Position numbers and translations under genes: made by a program. Of a stretch of DNA of 64,000 nucleotides, positions 9,952-22,100 are shown one piece after another. Every line of letters begins with the position of its first letter. Positions within the stretch are counted from its first letter, which is position 1. Under the pieces are notes generated by a model that saw only the letters and a program-made list of their open reading frames with translations, ran no database searches and had not been told where the DNA came from. The DNA is from Gautieria morchelliformis (Eukaryota > Basidiomycota > Agaricomycetes > Gomphales > Gomphaceae): NCBI GenBank assembly GCA_015179125.1, contig WHVA01000396.1:44881-108880 (forward strand). Reading direction: 5' to 3'.

Positions 9952-12149
9952 GAGGCCCAGTGGAATTTGAATGCTGCGCGTAGCTGTAAAGACCGAAAAG
10001 GAAATACAAACTCGGAGTTAAATTTGTAGGCACCGGTGGCGCACCGATGCACGAAAATCTATTTTTACAAAACTCAGTTGCCTGTTCAGAGCCACCACCA
10101 ACCGATGCCGGGTGCCTGGCGCAGCGCTAAAAACTAAGAAGACTTCTGCTTGGCAACATCCTAGATCGACTTGTCGCATGCATTTCTGTCACTCGCATCT
10201 GCATTCTGCCACTGCCACCCGATTTCTCGTCTCTGCGCGTCTGCGCATGCCCTGCAGAATTTTGCACTCACCACTTGGGTTTCCATTCCTGCGTGTTTCT
10301 GCACTGGACACCGATTTTACCTCACCAGCACACAATTTTCGCTATTGCACGCACACTCCTCGACCACACGCTTGGAGCTTGGAGACTCTAGGTTTTCATG
10401 CGCTCGTTTTTGCATGGGCATTTTTGATTTGTGCTGATGCACTGCCACTCAATTTTCTACACCTGCACACGCTCTCGTATTTCCCGATTCTGCGCGTGCA
10501 TGCTCGAACGGCTAGCCAGTGCAACGATCGATAACGTTGCGTTGCGACCGGGTCAGCTCCTTGTTTGTGAAGGTCATGGACGCAGTGAAGGCCCAAGGCC
10601 AGGTACCCTACGGGGACACCACCCTCGCAAAACACCGAACACACACAATCTTCATGGCCCGCGGCTCCATTTGAACAGGGCATCCCTGAGGAATGGTATG
10701 CCGTTGGTCCCTCCGACGGGCCACGGCAAGCAGAGACAGCGGAGATGCGTGGACGCAGGGCAAGATTACGAGTCTTGGCAAGACTCATAATCCACGAATA
10801 CATGTACCTAGCAGCCCGATTATACACCAGGTACTTCCAAACGATGCATACAACGTCCGTTCCATTACACGTTCCTGTACATAGTTAGACTCAACGAGCG
10901 CAGACCCCGGGCTGAAGATAGCATGCATCATACCTGTACGTACCCACAAGAAAAGGTGCAAAACATGAAATAGCGAGCGTTAGCCAATACCGTAGGGTGT
11001 TCGAAACATCGCGTGCCCAGATAATGCCCGTGGGACGTCCAGGTCAGTCCGTAGGTCGAAGCTTGACGCCATGTCGAGCAACTCCTGTGCGTGCGTCAGA
11101 TGCGATTCGCATGAGGGACGTGGCGTGGAATACTCACTCGATATTGCCGAGCGAGAACCTCGTAAGATGCGCGCGTCGTACCTATGGATCGCTCAATGAG
11201 TAGGCTCCACGCGGCGGTTAACCAGGCGCCCGGAATGCATTTCTACATGCTCCTGGAACTTTCGTTCTTTCCGTCCACAACTCGCCAGGCTAACACGTTC
11301 CCACTTCCATTGTGGGATTCGGACTCAAGCATGCGTCCCCATTTGTTGAGCTCCTCGGGCGCGGCGCGCGAGAGCTCAGTTGGTGGAAGAGTAAGCGCAG
11401 TTGTGCCGGTACCGGTGACGAAGCGGGGGGCAGGGATGAGTCGACTTGTGGTGGCTTGGAGAGTTGGGACAATGGCAAGAGAAGAAGGCGATCGCTGGCT
11501 GCAGATGGTGCCATAAGTGACCCAATCGTTGAATTAAATTGATATAGGGCGCTAACAACAATCCGATAGACACTGGCCAACACAGCTACCTCCTCGGGAG
11601 TGAGGTCGCTCGCTGTATATAGGGCTAAGAGGTGAGATAGGTTTCGCGCGTGTGAGCTCTACACCTTCCTACGCATCCTCGGTGTCTAGCTGTACGGAGG
11701 TAGAGCGAACATGAAACGAATCGGGATCTTCCTCTTCGGATCGCTGCGCCAGGGGAGACTAGGGCTTGGGCCGGATGGAACTGGACGGGTACTAGGAATG
11801 GAGACGGCATTTGCGATGCTGAACGATTTTGTGAGGTGAACGAGAAGGTGGCTTAGGGGGGGTCAAAGGAGGTTTTCCGTGTGGACACATGCGATTACGA
11901 GTGTAAGGCAAAAAGGTAGATGCTTCAGAAGTTTGGTACGAGCTCATCACTACGAAGTGTCTCTGATCGGGGTCATCAGGAGCAGAGGGAGTTGTTGGGT
12001 CTTCAAGGGTGGCGCCATCACGTCTGTGGGTCCATGTGGACACAATGGCTTCTCCGAACCTGTGTGTCTGGCACATGGCTGTCCACGATAGACGCTGCGA
12101 TAAGAGGCTGCAACGCTGTTCTACTTAGTACTCTGACCAACTCGACACC
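9952..12149. other. Upstream block of NLR2, duplicated upstream of NLR3
   Basis: Segments here recur at 34165-34965 and 38460-38724 ahead of NLR3 (for example the stretches around 9952-10120, 10730-11210 and 11230-11345). In the NLR3 copy a 3.5-kb segment (34966-38455) sits between the two halves. No frame is conserved between the copies, so I read it as promoter and spacer DNA; the NLR promoters should lie at its 3' end. Confidence 0.6.
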
Positions 12150-15100
12150 ATGGCTGACGATCTGGGATTAACAGGTAAGGCCCCGACAACCTATCAGAAC
12201 CGTGGGTAGGGGGCTAACCACTCCAATCAGCGAGCGTCATTGCCGTTCTCCAGCTCACTGGAATGACTATCAATGCTTGCTACAACTATGGGATTAGCGT
12301 CAAGAACGCATCAAGGGACAAGCAAAGGATCCTTGATCAGCTGTTTGGGCTCCAAAAAGTCCTTGATAGTATTCGTCGACTAGTAGAAGAGGACGAGACA
12401 GCAGCATCCTCCCGATTACCGGCTCTGAATGAGCAACTTCTTCGTTGCCGTGACGAGCTGCAGAGTCTCAATACGGCCCTTGCAAAGGGACTTGGAGGCA
12501 AAGGCCGCATGCAAGCGTTGATATGGCCTCTAAAGGAGAGCGAGGTGCACAAGGCTCTCGGAAAGCTAGGCAAGCTCCAAGATTTGCTGACTACGGCCAT
12601 GGACGTAGATCAGACGTACGTTGCACCCGCTACCTTCCCCTCCGTGCTAATGATCCAGATAGACGCTTGACACTGAAGATAGACAGCGGGGTCGAAGCGT
12701 TGCAGGCACGGATGGAACAGGCAAAATTGGGTACGTCGCATATGACCAGTTCCCTTTAAGGTGGGACGCTGATTCAGACGGCCTTTTTATGTAGAAGAAC
12801 ATCGTCAGAAGATCTATGAATGGCTGGCAGCTCCTGATCACGAATCAAAGGATAGAAATGCTCGAAGCATGCGACGGGAGGAAACCGGGTCATGGTTTCT
12901 TGAGGAAGAACGCTTCCGGGAGTGGCGAGAGGCCCCTCACTCTTTCCTATGGCTTCACGGTATACGTGCGTGCGCTTTAAGCTGCTGAAGTTTGTAATCG
13001 CCGCTGATGCAATGCCGCAGCTGGTGCTGGGAAAACTATATTATGGTATGTGCATCACATCTGTCTGTGTCTTCCCTTTCACACTAAGGTGTGACTGCGT
13101 TAGCTCAACCATCATCGAAGAACTCTCACTTCACTGCCGTTCCGACCCCTCTCTAGCAATCGCATTTTTCTATTTTGATTTTAACAACAGCAGCAAGGAC
13201 ACACTGTCAGACGCCGTCCTTCGATCTCTGCTGAAACAATTATCTGCACAATGTACAGCCATCCCCAACACCCTGGATACCCTATGCTCTGAGAGTGTTG
13301 CTGCAAACCGATCGCCGGCTCATGGACAGCTGCTATCCACATTAAAATCCTTTATTGGGCCCTTTCGTGCGGTATATATCGTGTTTGATGCGCTTGACGA
13401 GTGTCCGGAGCGATCCACGTTTCTGAAAGTGGTCAAAGAGATCCATGCTTGGAGGGTGGATGGATTACACCTGCTGGCAACAAGTCGAAGAGAGGGCGAC
13501 ATTGAGAGGGTGCTGAAAGGCTTGGTGTCACATGAGGTGTCCATGAACGAGAGTCTCATCGACCCTGACATCAAAGTCCATATTTCCAGGACACTTCTTG
13601 AGGACATTGAGTTTAGCATGTGCTCGGAAGATGAGAAGGAAATGGTTAAGACTACCTTGATGAAAGGTGCGCATGGAATGTAAGTGGTCATTTCACCTGC
13701 TTCAAAGTAGTCACTGACAGAAACGAAAGGTTTCGATGGGTCGTTTGTCAGCTGGATGCACTGCGGAAGTGCCGTTCTCCGGCTGCACTTGAGAGAGCAC
13801 TCACACGTCTACCAAAGACGCTATACGAGACGTACGATCGAATTCTGGAAGCCATCGACGAGGAGGATAGACGGGATGCTCTGAGCTTGCTTCAGTGGCT
13901 GGCATTCCTAGTCGGCACATTATCACCAGATGAGGCTGTGGATGTGATCGCTACGGATGCTGATGCAAAAGGTGGACCTCTATTTGACCGGCGGCGGCGG
14001 CTTCGGGATCCACAGGATATCCTCAGCATATGTTCCAGTTTGGTGACCATTTCTATGCCAGATGCAACATCATCAGAGATCGAGGAGACAGATGATAACA
14101 CTGAACCAGGAGAGATTAGATTGGCCCACTTCTCTGTCAAAGAATATCTGATTTCAGAACACCTGCAGTATAGTGAGGCCCAGCTCTCATATTTTCACTT
14201 TAATGAACAAATGGCACATGTGTTCATTGCGAAGACATGTCTGGCATACCTGCTGCAGTTCAACCAGGATAACATCATAAGCCAGAGTACAATCAGGGCA
14301 TATCCACTATCTCATTATGCAGCAAAGTACTGGATCTTTCATGCTCAGTTGGATCCAGCTGGTGGTAATGATCTATATGAACTAGGCATGGCCCTCCTGG
14401 AACCTATGAGTGCTGTTTATGTGAACTGGCTGAGGCTTTATCGTCAATATACGTCAGAGGGAGAGGCCAGAGGCTCGCCTCTCTATTATGCAGCTGAAGC
14501 TGGACTGGAAAGGGTGTGCCAAAGCATGTTGAATCATGGGTTGGAAGTTGATGCACCAGGAGGGCTCTACTACACTCCACTGCAGGTAGCGGCAGCATGT
14601 GGTCATGATACTATTATTGAGCTGCTCCTACAGAGGGGCGCGGATGTGAATGCCCAAGGAGGAGAGCTTGGGTGTGCACTACCAGCAGCGGCGTACAATG
14701 GTCATGATACGACTGTACTGCTGCTCCTTGAGAAGGGTGCAGAGCCGAACACCAGAGGAACTGCTGGGAGTGCACTGCAGGCGGCGGCAAGTAATGGTCA
14801 AGATACAACTGTACTGCTGCTCCTAGAGAAGGGCATGGATGTGAATGGCCAAGAAGGAGGGCATGGGAGTGCACTGCCCGCAGCGGCGGCTCATGGTCAT
14901 GATATGACTGTACTCCTGCTCCTAGAGAAGGGCGCAGAGGTGAATGCTCATGGGGGACAATATGGGTATGCACTGGAGGTGGCAGCATTATGGGGCCATG
15001 ATATGATGGTTCGGCTGCTCTTGGAGAAGGGCGCAGATATGCATGCTCATGGAGGAGAGTTTGGGAGTGCGCTGCAGGCGGCGACATATAATGGACATCA

Positions 15101-17102
15101 TACAATTGTTCAGCTCCTCCTAGACATGGGTGCCGACGTAGAAGCTCAAGGCGGAGTGTATGGTGGTGCACTGCAGGCGGCAGTAGTGGGTGGCCATGAT
15201 AAGCTTGTCTCATTGCTCCTGGAGGCGGCGGCGGCAGTCCCTAACAAGAACCTGAACATGCTGCGGCCAGAGATGAAGCTGGTGCGTTGCTGGCCCATTG
15301 CTAGCCCTTTCCCCATCTATCCACCTCACCTCATTGGCAACAGGGTGCAGGCTGGGTTGTGGCCTTCAGTAAGGATGTGCCTCACCGCCAAATAGAGGTG
15401 GACTTGCTTCATACTCTAGTAGAGCGTGAGTACAGGTGAGTTGTGGTGGAGCTTTGGGGTTCTGGTGATGGCTTGGTTTTTGCTTTTATTTATCCCTCAC
15501 TCATACTCCCGTATTCCAATTCCCTCCCAGCCCTGTCGAGTGTGTCTCCTTCTCAGCCGACGGGAGGTACCTGGCAACTGGGTGCAGGAGAGCGGCGGAA
15601 ATATATGAGACAACCACGGGTGCAAGGTCATGGGGAGCAATTGCCTCTTCTTTCACTTGGATAATACACATTGATGAGCCCCGTGGCACCAGTATCCTCA
15701 GTGACGACACTGCTACATCTGGCCATCTCTGGATCAACAGCATGTGCTTTAGCCCCAATGGGAAGCTCCTGGCGACAGGCGCTACCGATTACAAGATTAG
15801 AGTGCGTGTTCGTCATGTTATTTGCTGAAATCCTTCATTTATTTCCTGGCCTACTCCTTGATCCCGTTCTATTCCCACAATGCATGGACCATCTGTTCTC
15901 CCTCAACTGCCCACTTCCCTCTCAACCCCCACATATCCCTTTGCCCCTCACTGTCAGATATGGGATATTTCAGACAGGTCCATCCTCACCATATTTGAGG
16001 GTCATCACCGGTGGCTCTCATCCCTGGATTTTTCGCCCAATGGCAGTCTCCTCGTGTCCGGCTCCGAGGACAGCACCGTGCGTATCTGGGACATGGAGAC
16101 CGGGGAGCACAAGACGTTGTCGATTATGACACCTTCTGATGTGAGTCTTCTTGTCGCTTATGGTCGCGTGTCGCATGCTGATGGGAGTGTGCTTGTGGGT
16201 GGTGTTCATGGCTTGGTATGCTGTTTTGTGTGGGTTGTGATATTCGTATATGTAGGTAGATGAGCGCGTAAGCGGCGTAAGCTCTGTCGCCATCTCCCCC
16301 GATGGGCATCTTGTCGCTGCCGGCTATTACGATGCCACTGTGCGCCTATGGGATATCCAAACAGGGCAGCTCCTCGACCGCCTCGTGGGCCACAGCAGCC
16401 AGATTTTGAGCGTGGCTTTCACTCCTGACGGAAACGGCCTCATCAGCGGAAGCATGTCTGGGGAGGTGAAGCGTTGGGATTTGGGACTATTGCTAAGGAC
16501 TGCGCAACGAGGGGTGTCGTTGAAGCAGTTGTATGAAGTGGATGGAGAAGATGTGGGCTCGGCAGCAATAGAGGAGAGTGGGCGGAACAAAGGTGTGTGT
16601 GCATGCGTGGTTGAGTTTATCGGACATACGGTATGTAACAGGATAGTCTGTTTGCCTCTCTTGTTGTATTTTGGTGCATGCTTTCTGAACTCGTGAATGT
16701 TGACAACTTGTGGGTCTTGGTGCTCATGATCGTGAATGTAGCGTGGAGTGTGCTCCGTCGCAGTGTCACACGACAACCAGTGGGTCGTGTCCGGTTCGTT
16801 TGACCGATCCGTGCGGTTCTGGGACCTGCGCACGGGGGAAGCGCAGCTTGTACTTCATGGCCATAGGGGTTACGGTATGTCCCAGCGCGTATGCATGCAG
16901 GCGTGTAGCTCATTTCTCGTTGAACCATGTCTGCATGCATGCACGCATATGCAGTTGAATGTGTCGCCCTGAGCCCGACGGGGGGCATGCTCGCCACAAG
17001 CTACTCTGACGGCTCCGTGAGATTATGTGCGCCTCTCTCACCCCTTCATACACAGTACTCATGAGGGTTTAACTCGCAGGGACTTACGCAACACTACAAT
17101 GA
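12150..17102 (+). CDS. NLR2: complete NACHT-ankyrin-Tup1-type WD40 receptor
   Basis: Fourteen exons add to 3921 nt, an exact multiple of three (1306 aa): 12150-12174, 12231-12615, 12687-12730, 12795-12959, 13021-13045, 13104-13679, 13730-15281, 15344-15435, 15531-15801, 15958-16140, 16256-16630, 16742-16874, 16955-17026, 17080-17102. The ATG is in good context (ACACCATGG). Residues 1-140: fungal STAND N-terminal helices ([11 protein letters not shown]). About 206-406: NACHT, with Walker A AGAGKTIL, Walker B-like YIVFDALDE near 304 and LLATSRRE near 339. About 407-600: winged-helix spacer. About 654-909: ankyrin repeats. 924-1306: Tup1-type propeller starting [19 protein letters not shown]. 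Against NLR1 and NLR3 it lacks seven codons in the third exon. It is likely a nucleotide-driven switch whose ankyrin and propeller parts sense the trigger; that role is inference from STAND proteins. Confidence 0.88.
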
Positions 17103-17950
17103 CAGTACTGGAGAGCATATAACCTTGGATCAGTGGCTGTCTCTCTTCATGGTCACTTCTGTTCATACTAGTTTGTCTGCCAGAACGAATGGCTGATTTC
17201 TGCACTATTTGCTGCCTCGTCGAGTCGTCCAACCTCGCCCCGAAGGTATTCTACCCTGGGTTTGAGCACGACACATCCGGATGAGACAAGGAAACTAAGA
17301 ATCACGCCATACTTGCCCTCGTTTTACTTGCTGCCCCCCGGACTAAATTTGGTGGCCGAGCCGTCAAACTCTGCTTCAAGTCGTGTGTGTTCAATCTGTT
17401 GTCCAGTTCCTCGCGCTGCAATTCTTTGATTCATGTTCGTCCACATGGGTACGGGCTGCTTCACGAGCTTGTTCAACATTTTGAATTTCGATTTTAGCAA
17501 CATCATACCTGCCAAGACGTCATGTTCGGACTCGACGTATTCCATCGTTCCTGTCGCGCCAGTGTGGACCTGAGCTCGAGTGGATTCGGTTCGAGAAATC
17601 GGCTGACTGAGACAGGAATGCAGCACAAGAAGTTCATGATCATGCTGACACTTCATCCGTGGAGGTCATGTTCTAGTGATTCACGGGATGCCACACTCTC
17701 CCGGCCCTTCGCAAGGTGACATGTCTCTTCCCCACGTTTATGCGAGCTCTTGGACAACCCCGGCGTTGTGACTGAATGGTGTGCACATTTTCTTGCCGAA
17801 GAGAGTGTCAGCATCTCTCTGTTTCATATATCATATCGCCTACATCTCGTCCAGCTCTTTCGACCCACAAACATCCTCATCCCATCTACTTGATCCGCAT
17901 CCAAGTTCCTCTTGTGGGAAGGCTCGTGGATGATTCGAGGCTGCACTTGG
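17103..17950. other. Downstream block of NLR2
   Basis: Paralogous to 4548-5142 plus 6844-7120 behind NLR1. It ends exactly where the copia-1 LTR starts at 17951. It contains a minus-strand small ORF listed separately and no other supported gene. Confidence 0.7.
17324..17656 (-). CDS. Possible small ORF opposite the NLR2 3' flank (110 aa)
   Basis: Paralogue of the 4769-5095 frame: same ATG (MKCQHD...), same stop after GGSK, two extra codons near RAQVHTG. Unrecognised, helical and basic. Being open in both copies is weak support for a real gene, since many codons have changed. Confidence 0.25.
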   Translation of the reverse strand: MKCQHDHELLVLHSCLSQPISRTESTRAQVHTGATGTMEYVESEHDVLAGMMLLKSKFKMLNKLVKQPVPMWTNMNQRIAARGTGQQIEHTRLEAEFDGSATKFSPGGSK

Positions 17951-18251
17951 TGTTGAAAAACCGGTCATACTTGACCGATCACCGAGATCACCGACCCTTT
18001 GTCCACTTAGCGCGTTGTCCCTTGCCGCAGCCCCTTTTGTAGTTTCACCCCATTGTTTTACTCCATTGTTCTATTCCTCTTTTAGAGTACAAAAGGTCTC
18101 TCTAGCCAGTATAAGTAGAGCCCCGATTGTACGACGACCTCTCAGCTTCTCCTGACGTCGTCTTAGGTATTTAGTCCTTTCCACTAATAGTATTAGCTTC
18201 TCCGGACGTCGTCTTAGCCTTAGAGCTCTTATCTCAGACCTCTGCGCTACA
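17951..18251 (+). repeat. 5' LTR of copia-1
   Basis: 301 bp, TGTTGAAAAACC...GCGCTACA, near-identical to 27808-28106. A TATA-like TATAAGT at 18110-18116 probably marks U3. The phrase CTTCTCCKGACGTCGTCTTAG occurs twice inside it. Confidence 0.9.
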
Positions 18252-18264
18252 GGTTATGGGCCCC
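18252..18264 (+). other. Primer-binding site of copia-1
   Basis: GGTTATGGGCCCC directly after the 5' LTR. Its complement resembles the anticodon arm of initiator tRNA-Met, the half-tRNA priming type known from copia elements. copia-2 has a similar site at 33148-33160. Confidence 0.65.
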
Positions 18265-19127
18265 GCGCTCTAAATCGCCCTAACTGATATTACGCACTCT
18301 GGCTACCTCGACTACGCACACAATCTTGCTTATTGTCTGATCCCTATCCATGACCGACCTCGCCATCTCGCGACCTTCCATAACGGTCGAAAAATTCGAC
18401 AGTACAAACTGGAGCACCTGGTCCTTCGGTATCTGTGCCAGTCTCCTATTTACCAACGCACTCGGTATTGCTGACGGCACCGAGACCATCCCAACGAAGT
18501 CATCACCGCCGACCGATGAAGAGCTTGCAAAACTCGAGGATTTTCACAAACGCTCTCGTCAGGGCCTATCTATAGTTCTGTCGACATGCCACCCCTTGGT
18601 TTACCAATCTCTCGACCTTGCAAAATCCCTACGCGAAAACTGGGTTTCGCTCTCTGACAGATATGGCACCACCACCGGTCTCAACACTTGGGTCAATTTC
18701 AACAAATATATTTCGACCAAGTTCACTACCGACACTCCTCTTACCAAACAGATCGACGGCATGTCAGAACTCCGCACTCGCATCGTCGCATCTGGACTTG
18801 CCATCAGCGACTCTTTCCACGCCCTCTTCATCATCCAAGCCCTTCCCACCTCATACGAAGTTGTCCAGCAAATAGTGATGCTCTGGGCTCGGGCTCAAGC
18901 CCGAGCCGAGCCCGACCAAGCCCTGTTTGAGCCTGACCCGAGCCCGACCCAGCCCGGTTTGAGCCCACCAAATGGCCCGGGCTTCTAAGTTGCGGAAGCC
19001 CAGGCCCTGGGCTTAAGCCCTGGCTTTGCTGCATTTATATGGTACACCTTTGCCTCGATTTGGACGGCAACTGTATATACATTAAACAGAGTTCTTTCTC
19101 ACAATTTTCCCTCCTGCCTGAATACAT

Positions 19128-22100
19128 ATGTCGGGGATCACCAACAGCAGTCGACCGAAGCGCAGAATTACTGCAACAGAGAAGGCCACCGACCCAAGCA
19201 ATGCGTCCGTTCCGGCACTTGCTTCACATGCTGCTGCCAAACGGCTCGCCACGGCTAGACTGCCCTCCGCTCCATTACCAGAGAGCATCGGTGAACCGGC
19301 TGCAGAGGAGGGATCTGCTCAAACAACTGGTGAAACAACTGAAGACAACAGCTCTTCCCACGTGAATAAGAGGAAGACATTCAACAATCTTGAACTCACT
19401 GACTCAGAACTTGCAGCGGACGAGAGAGAAAATTCCAGTGATTCGACTGGCGGCACCAAAACCCAGCATAAGAAGAAACAAAGGCATAGCAAGCGGCATT
19501 TTCTCAGTTCAGATGATTTAGTAGGCTTACCTTGCATTGTTGCCCAGCTATGAAGCGCCACAAGTCGGCTGTAGATCCCATTGACGTTGATGCCAACAAT
19601 GTGCTCGCTGACATAAATATCGTCGATCTCTCTGCTGCACCATCGATGAAGACAATTCGAAAGGATGCAAATCGCAACCTCAGTGAATTTTTTGAAGAAC
19701 CAGCGGCTCTGACTGGCAAGGATGGAAAAGTTCGGAAATGTCGTTCTTGTAAAATCTGTGGGTAAGTGCGTCGGATTGATATCTGGGTTGTGAAATCACA
19801 TGCTGTCATTTGTCCAGATTAAGACTCGTCAGTGACACAATGACCCTGCGTCGACATATTGAGTCGCTAGACAACCATAAGGAAATATAACACATGGGCA
19901 TATACTCACAACTTTGAATCAAAGCTCCCCAAGGTATTGAAGGCTAAGCGAGCGCAGGAAGATGCTGTGGCAAGATTTGAGCAAGGAACACTCGATGAAC
20001 ACTTGAAGGAAATTCCTAAAAAAGAGCATGTAGTTCCATTTACCAATACGGTATTCCATGATGCAGCAATAGAATGGCTGATTATCACGGACCAGGTGAG
20101 TCACATTGCGTGAAAGATCAGCTGCAGTCTCTCACCTGGGTGCATACAGCCGATTCAGGCCCTAACCCATCCATCATTCAAGAAGATGATTGATATTGGG
20201 GCACGGGCAACGAAAGGAGTCATCCTTCCTACGTGCAATGGAACATGTGATGAGATCATGAGTAAATTCAGGATGCAGCTGACGAATCTCAAAGAGAGAC
20301 TTAACATGAGTTTTCCGCCACCTCCATCACTATATATCTCATTCATATACTATGGCAGGGGGGGACAGTGAAGGGACTAATCAGTCTCACCTGTGATGCA
20401 TGGCAGGCCTCCAATGCCGATGCATACTTTGCGGTCACCGGCCATTGGATACAGGAGTCGACACCTGGTTCCTGGGAGGTCCAGAGTGCCCTTTTCGGCT
20501 TTACCCAACTGAATAACATGCACAACGGGAAACGATTGGGCGGCGCACTCTTCAGGATCGTTAACAGGCTAAGTATTGTACACAAGGTAACTTCAAATCA
20601 AAGCACCTAAGCCACCATTCTGACCTATTCTGGCAGATTGGCTTTGTGACATGTGATAATGCTTCTAATAATGAAACAATGATGTCATTTTTTGCACAGT
20701 ACATAAGCCAGAGGACCGGAAAAGACTTCCCAGCAGTGAAGTGGTGTGTATGGTGTGTACATGTATGTTTTTGCTCTCGGAATGAATTTTAATGCTATAG
20801 CCTAGGTGCCTTGCACATGTTATTAACCTAGCGACACAGGCCTTTATTAAAACCCACTCGCAAGCACCACACTACAACCCTGCGCACCCTGATGACCATA
20901 TCCCAGATACGGATGACATGATACGGGATGAAGTTGGCCTCATTCGTGCTATTGCCGTCAAGGTATGCTGACTCTACTCATGCTCGTCATGGCTTCTTCA
21001 TATTGTTATTAGGAGCGCTCATCAGCGAAACACAAGGATCTGTTCATGAAAATCCAGGCACGCAAGGAAGGGGTAACTCCCGTACAACTGATACTCGATA
21101 TGCCGGTAAGGTGGTCTTCGATGTACATGATGTGCGATCATGCTGAGAAGCGAAGACAAGTGAGTAGTCAATCGCTTCACTACCTACCTGTCAAGATTGG
21201 TTTCAGGCGTTAATGTCGTGTATTAGTGAACACAGCGAATGCCCAAATAACTTGTGCAAAGAAGTATGCCGTTCGGCGAATAGGTGAACCAATGAATGTT
21301 CACAAGGTAAGAGTGTTTGCCTAAATGGGGCTCACCCTATCTACAGTTGTAGTGAAATAGCCCATGACTCTTGACAATGTAATGTGCAAGGTCTCATGGA
21401 AGGGCTGTCTAAGTCTCGACAATCCCTTCGCTGGCGAAGGTGCTCCTTCGGAGCCCTTCTCCAACAGCACAGAAAATGGTTCGAAGGCTAAGGTAACGAA
21501 GATGAAGTATGAGAACTCACCAGTGGTGCCTAAGTCCTTTGCTAGTCGAAGATGGGAATCTCCAAGAGAAGGCTTAAGATGATGACCACGGCGAGGTCAA
21601 AGCTGCACAAGATGAACGACGTATGATAATTGAACTGGGGAATATACATGCGAATGTAAACTACTTATATTGAATGCTCATAAGGTATCAGCGAATAGGA
21701 AAGAGGCCGTTGTGAGTCAGGGTTGGATAGGGGTGCACGGTCATGATACTAGGTAGATGGAATAAACATACAATAGAGTGAGGGGAGAATGAGAACATGA
21801 AACGATGGAGAATAAAGGGAGCGAAGGCATTTATGGACAAAACCATGTCTTGGGACCCGCATACATGCTACCCTGCACGGACTCTTCGTTTACTGGGTTG
21901 ATCCCGCACGACCTATGGAAGAGACGTCCTGCGATCACACCTTGGCCATACGAACACCCAATGGGGTTGGATTAAGAAGATGATGGGGTTAATGATGAGC
22001 CATCATGCCGGGTGAATGGTGTCGATCATATTCGATGGCGTGCCTGCTGATGAAATGCGCGAGCAGCGAATAGCGGTTCGGAGAATGGGGCGAACAGCGG

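Noticed and set aside
10112-10827. Overlapping ORFs upstream of NLR2 on both strands
   Set aside because: The matching region upstream of NLR3 has shifted frames and different stops, so there is no sign of coding.
18873-18988. C-terminal extension of copia-1 gag rich in Pro, Glu and Asp
   Set aside because: It is translation of the hAT terminal array; gag resumes after 23428.
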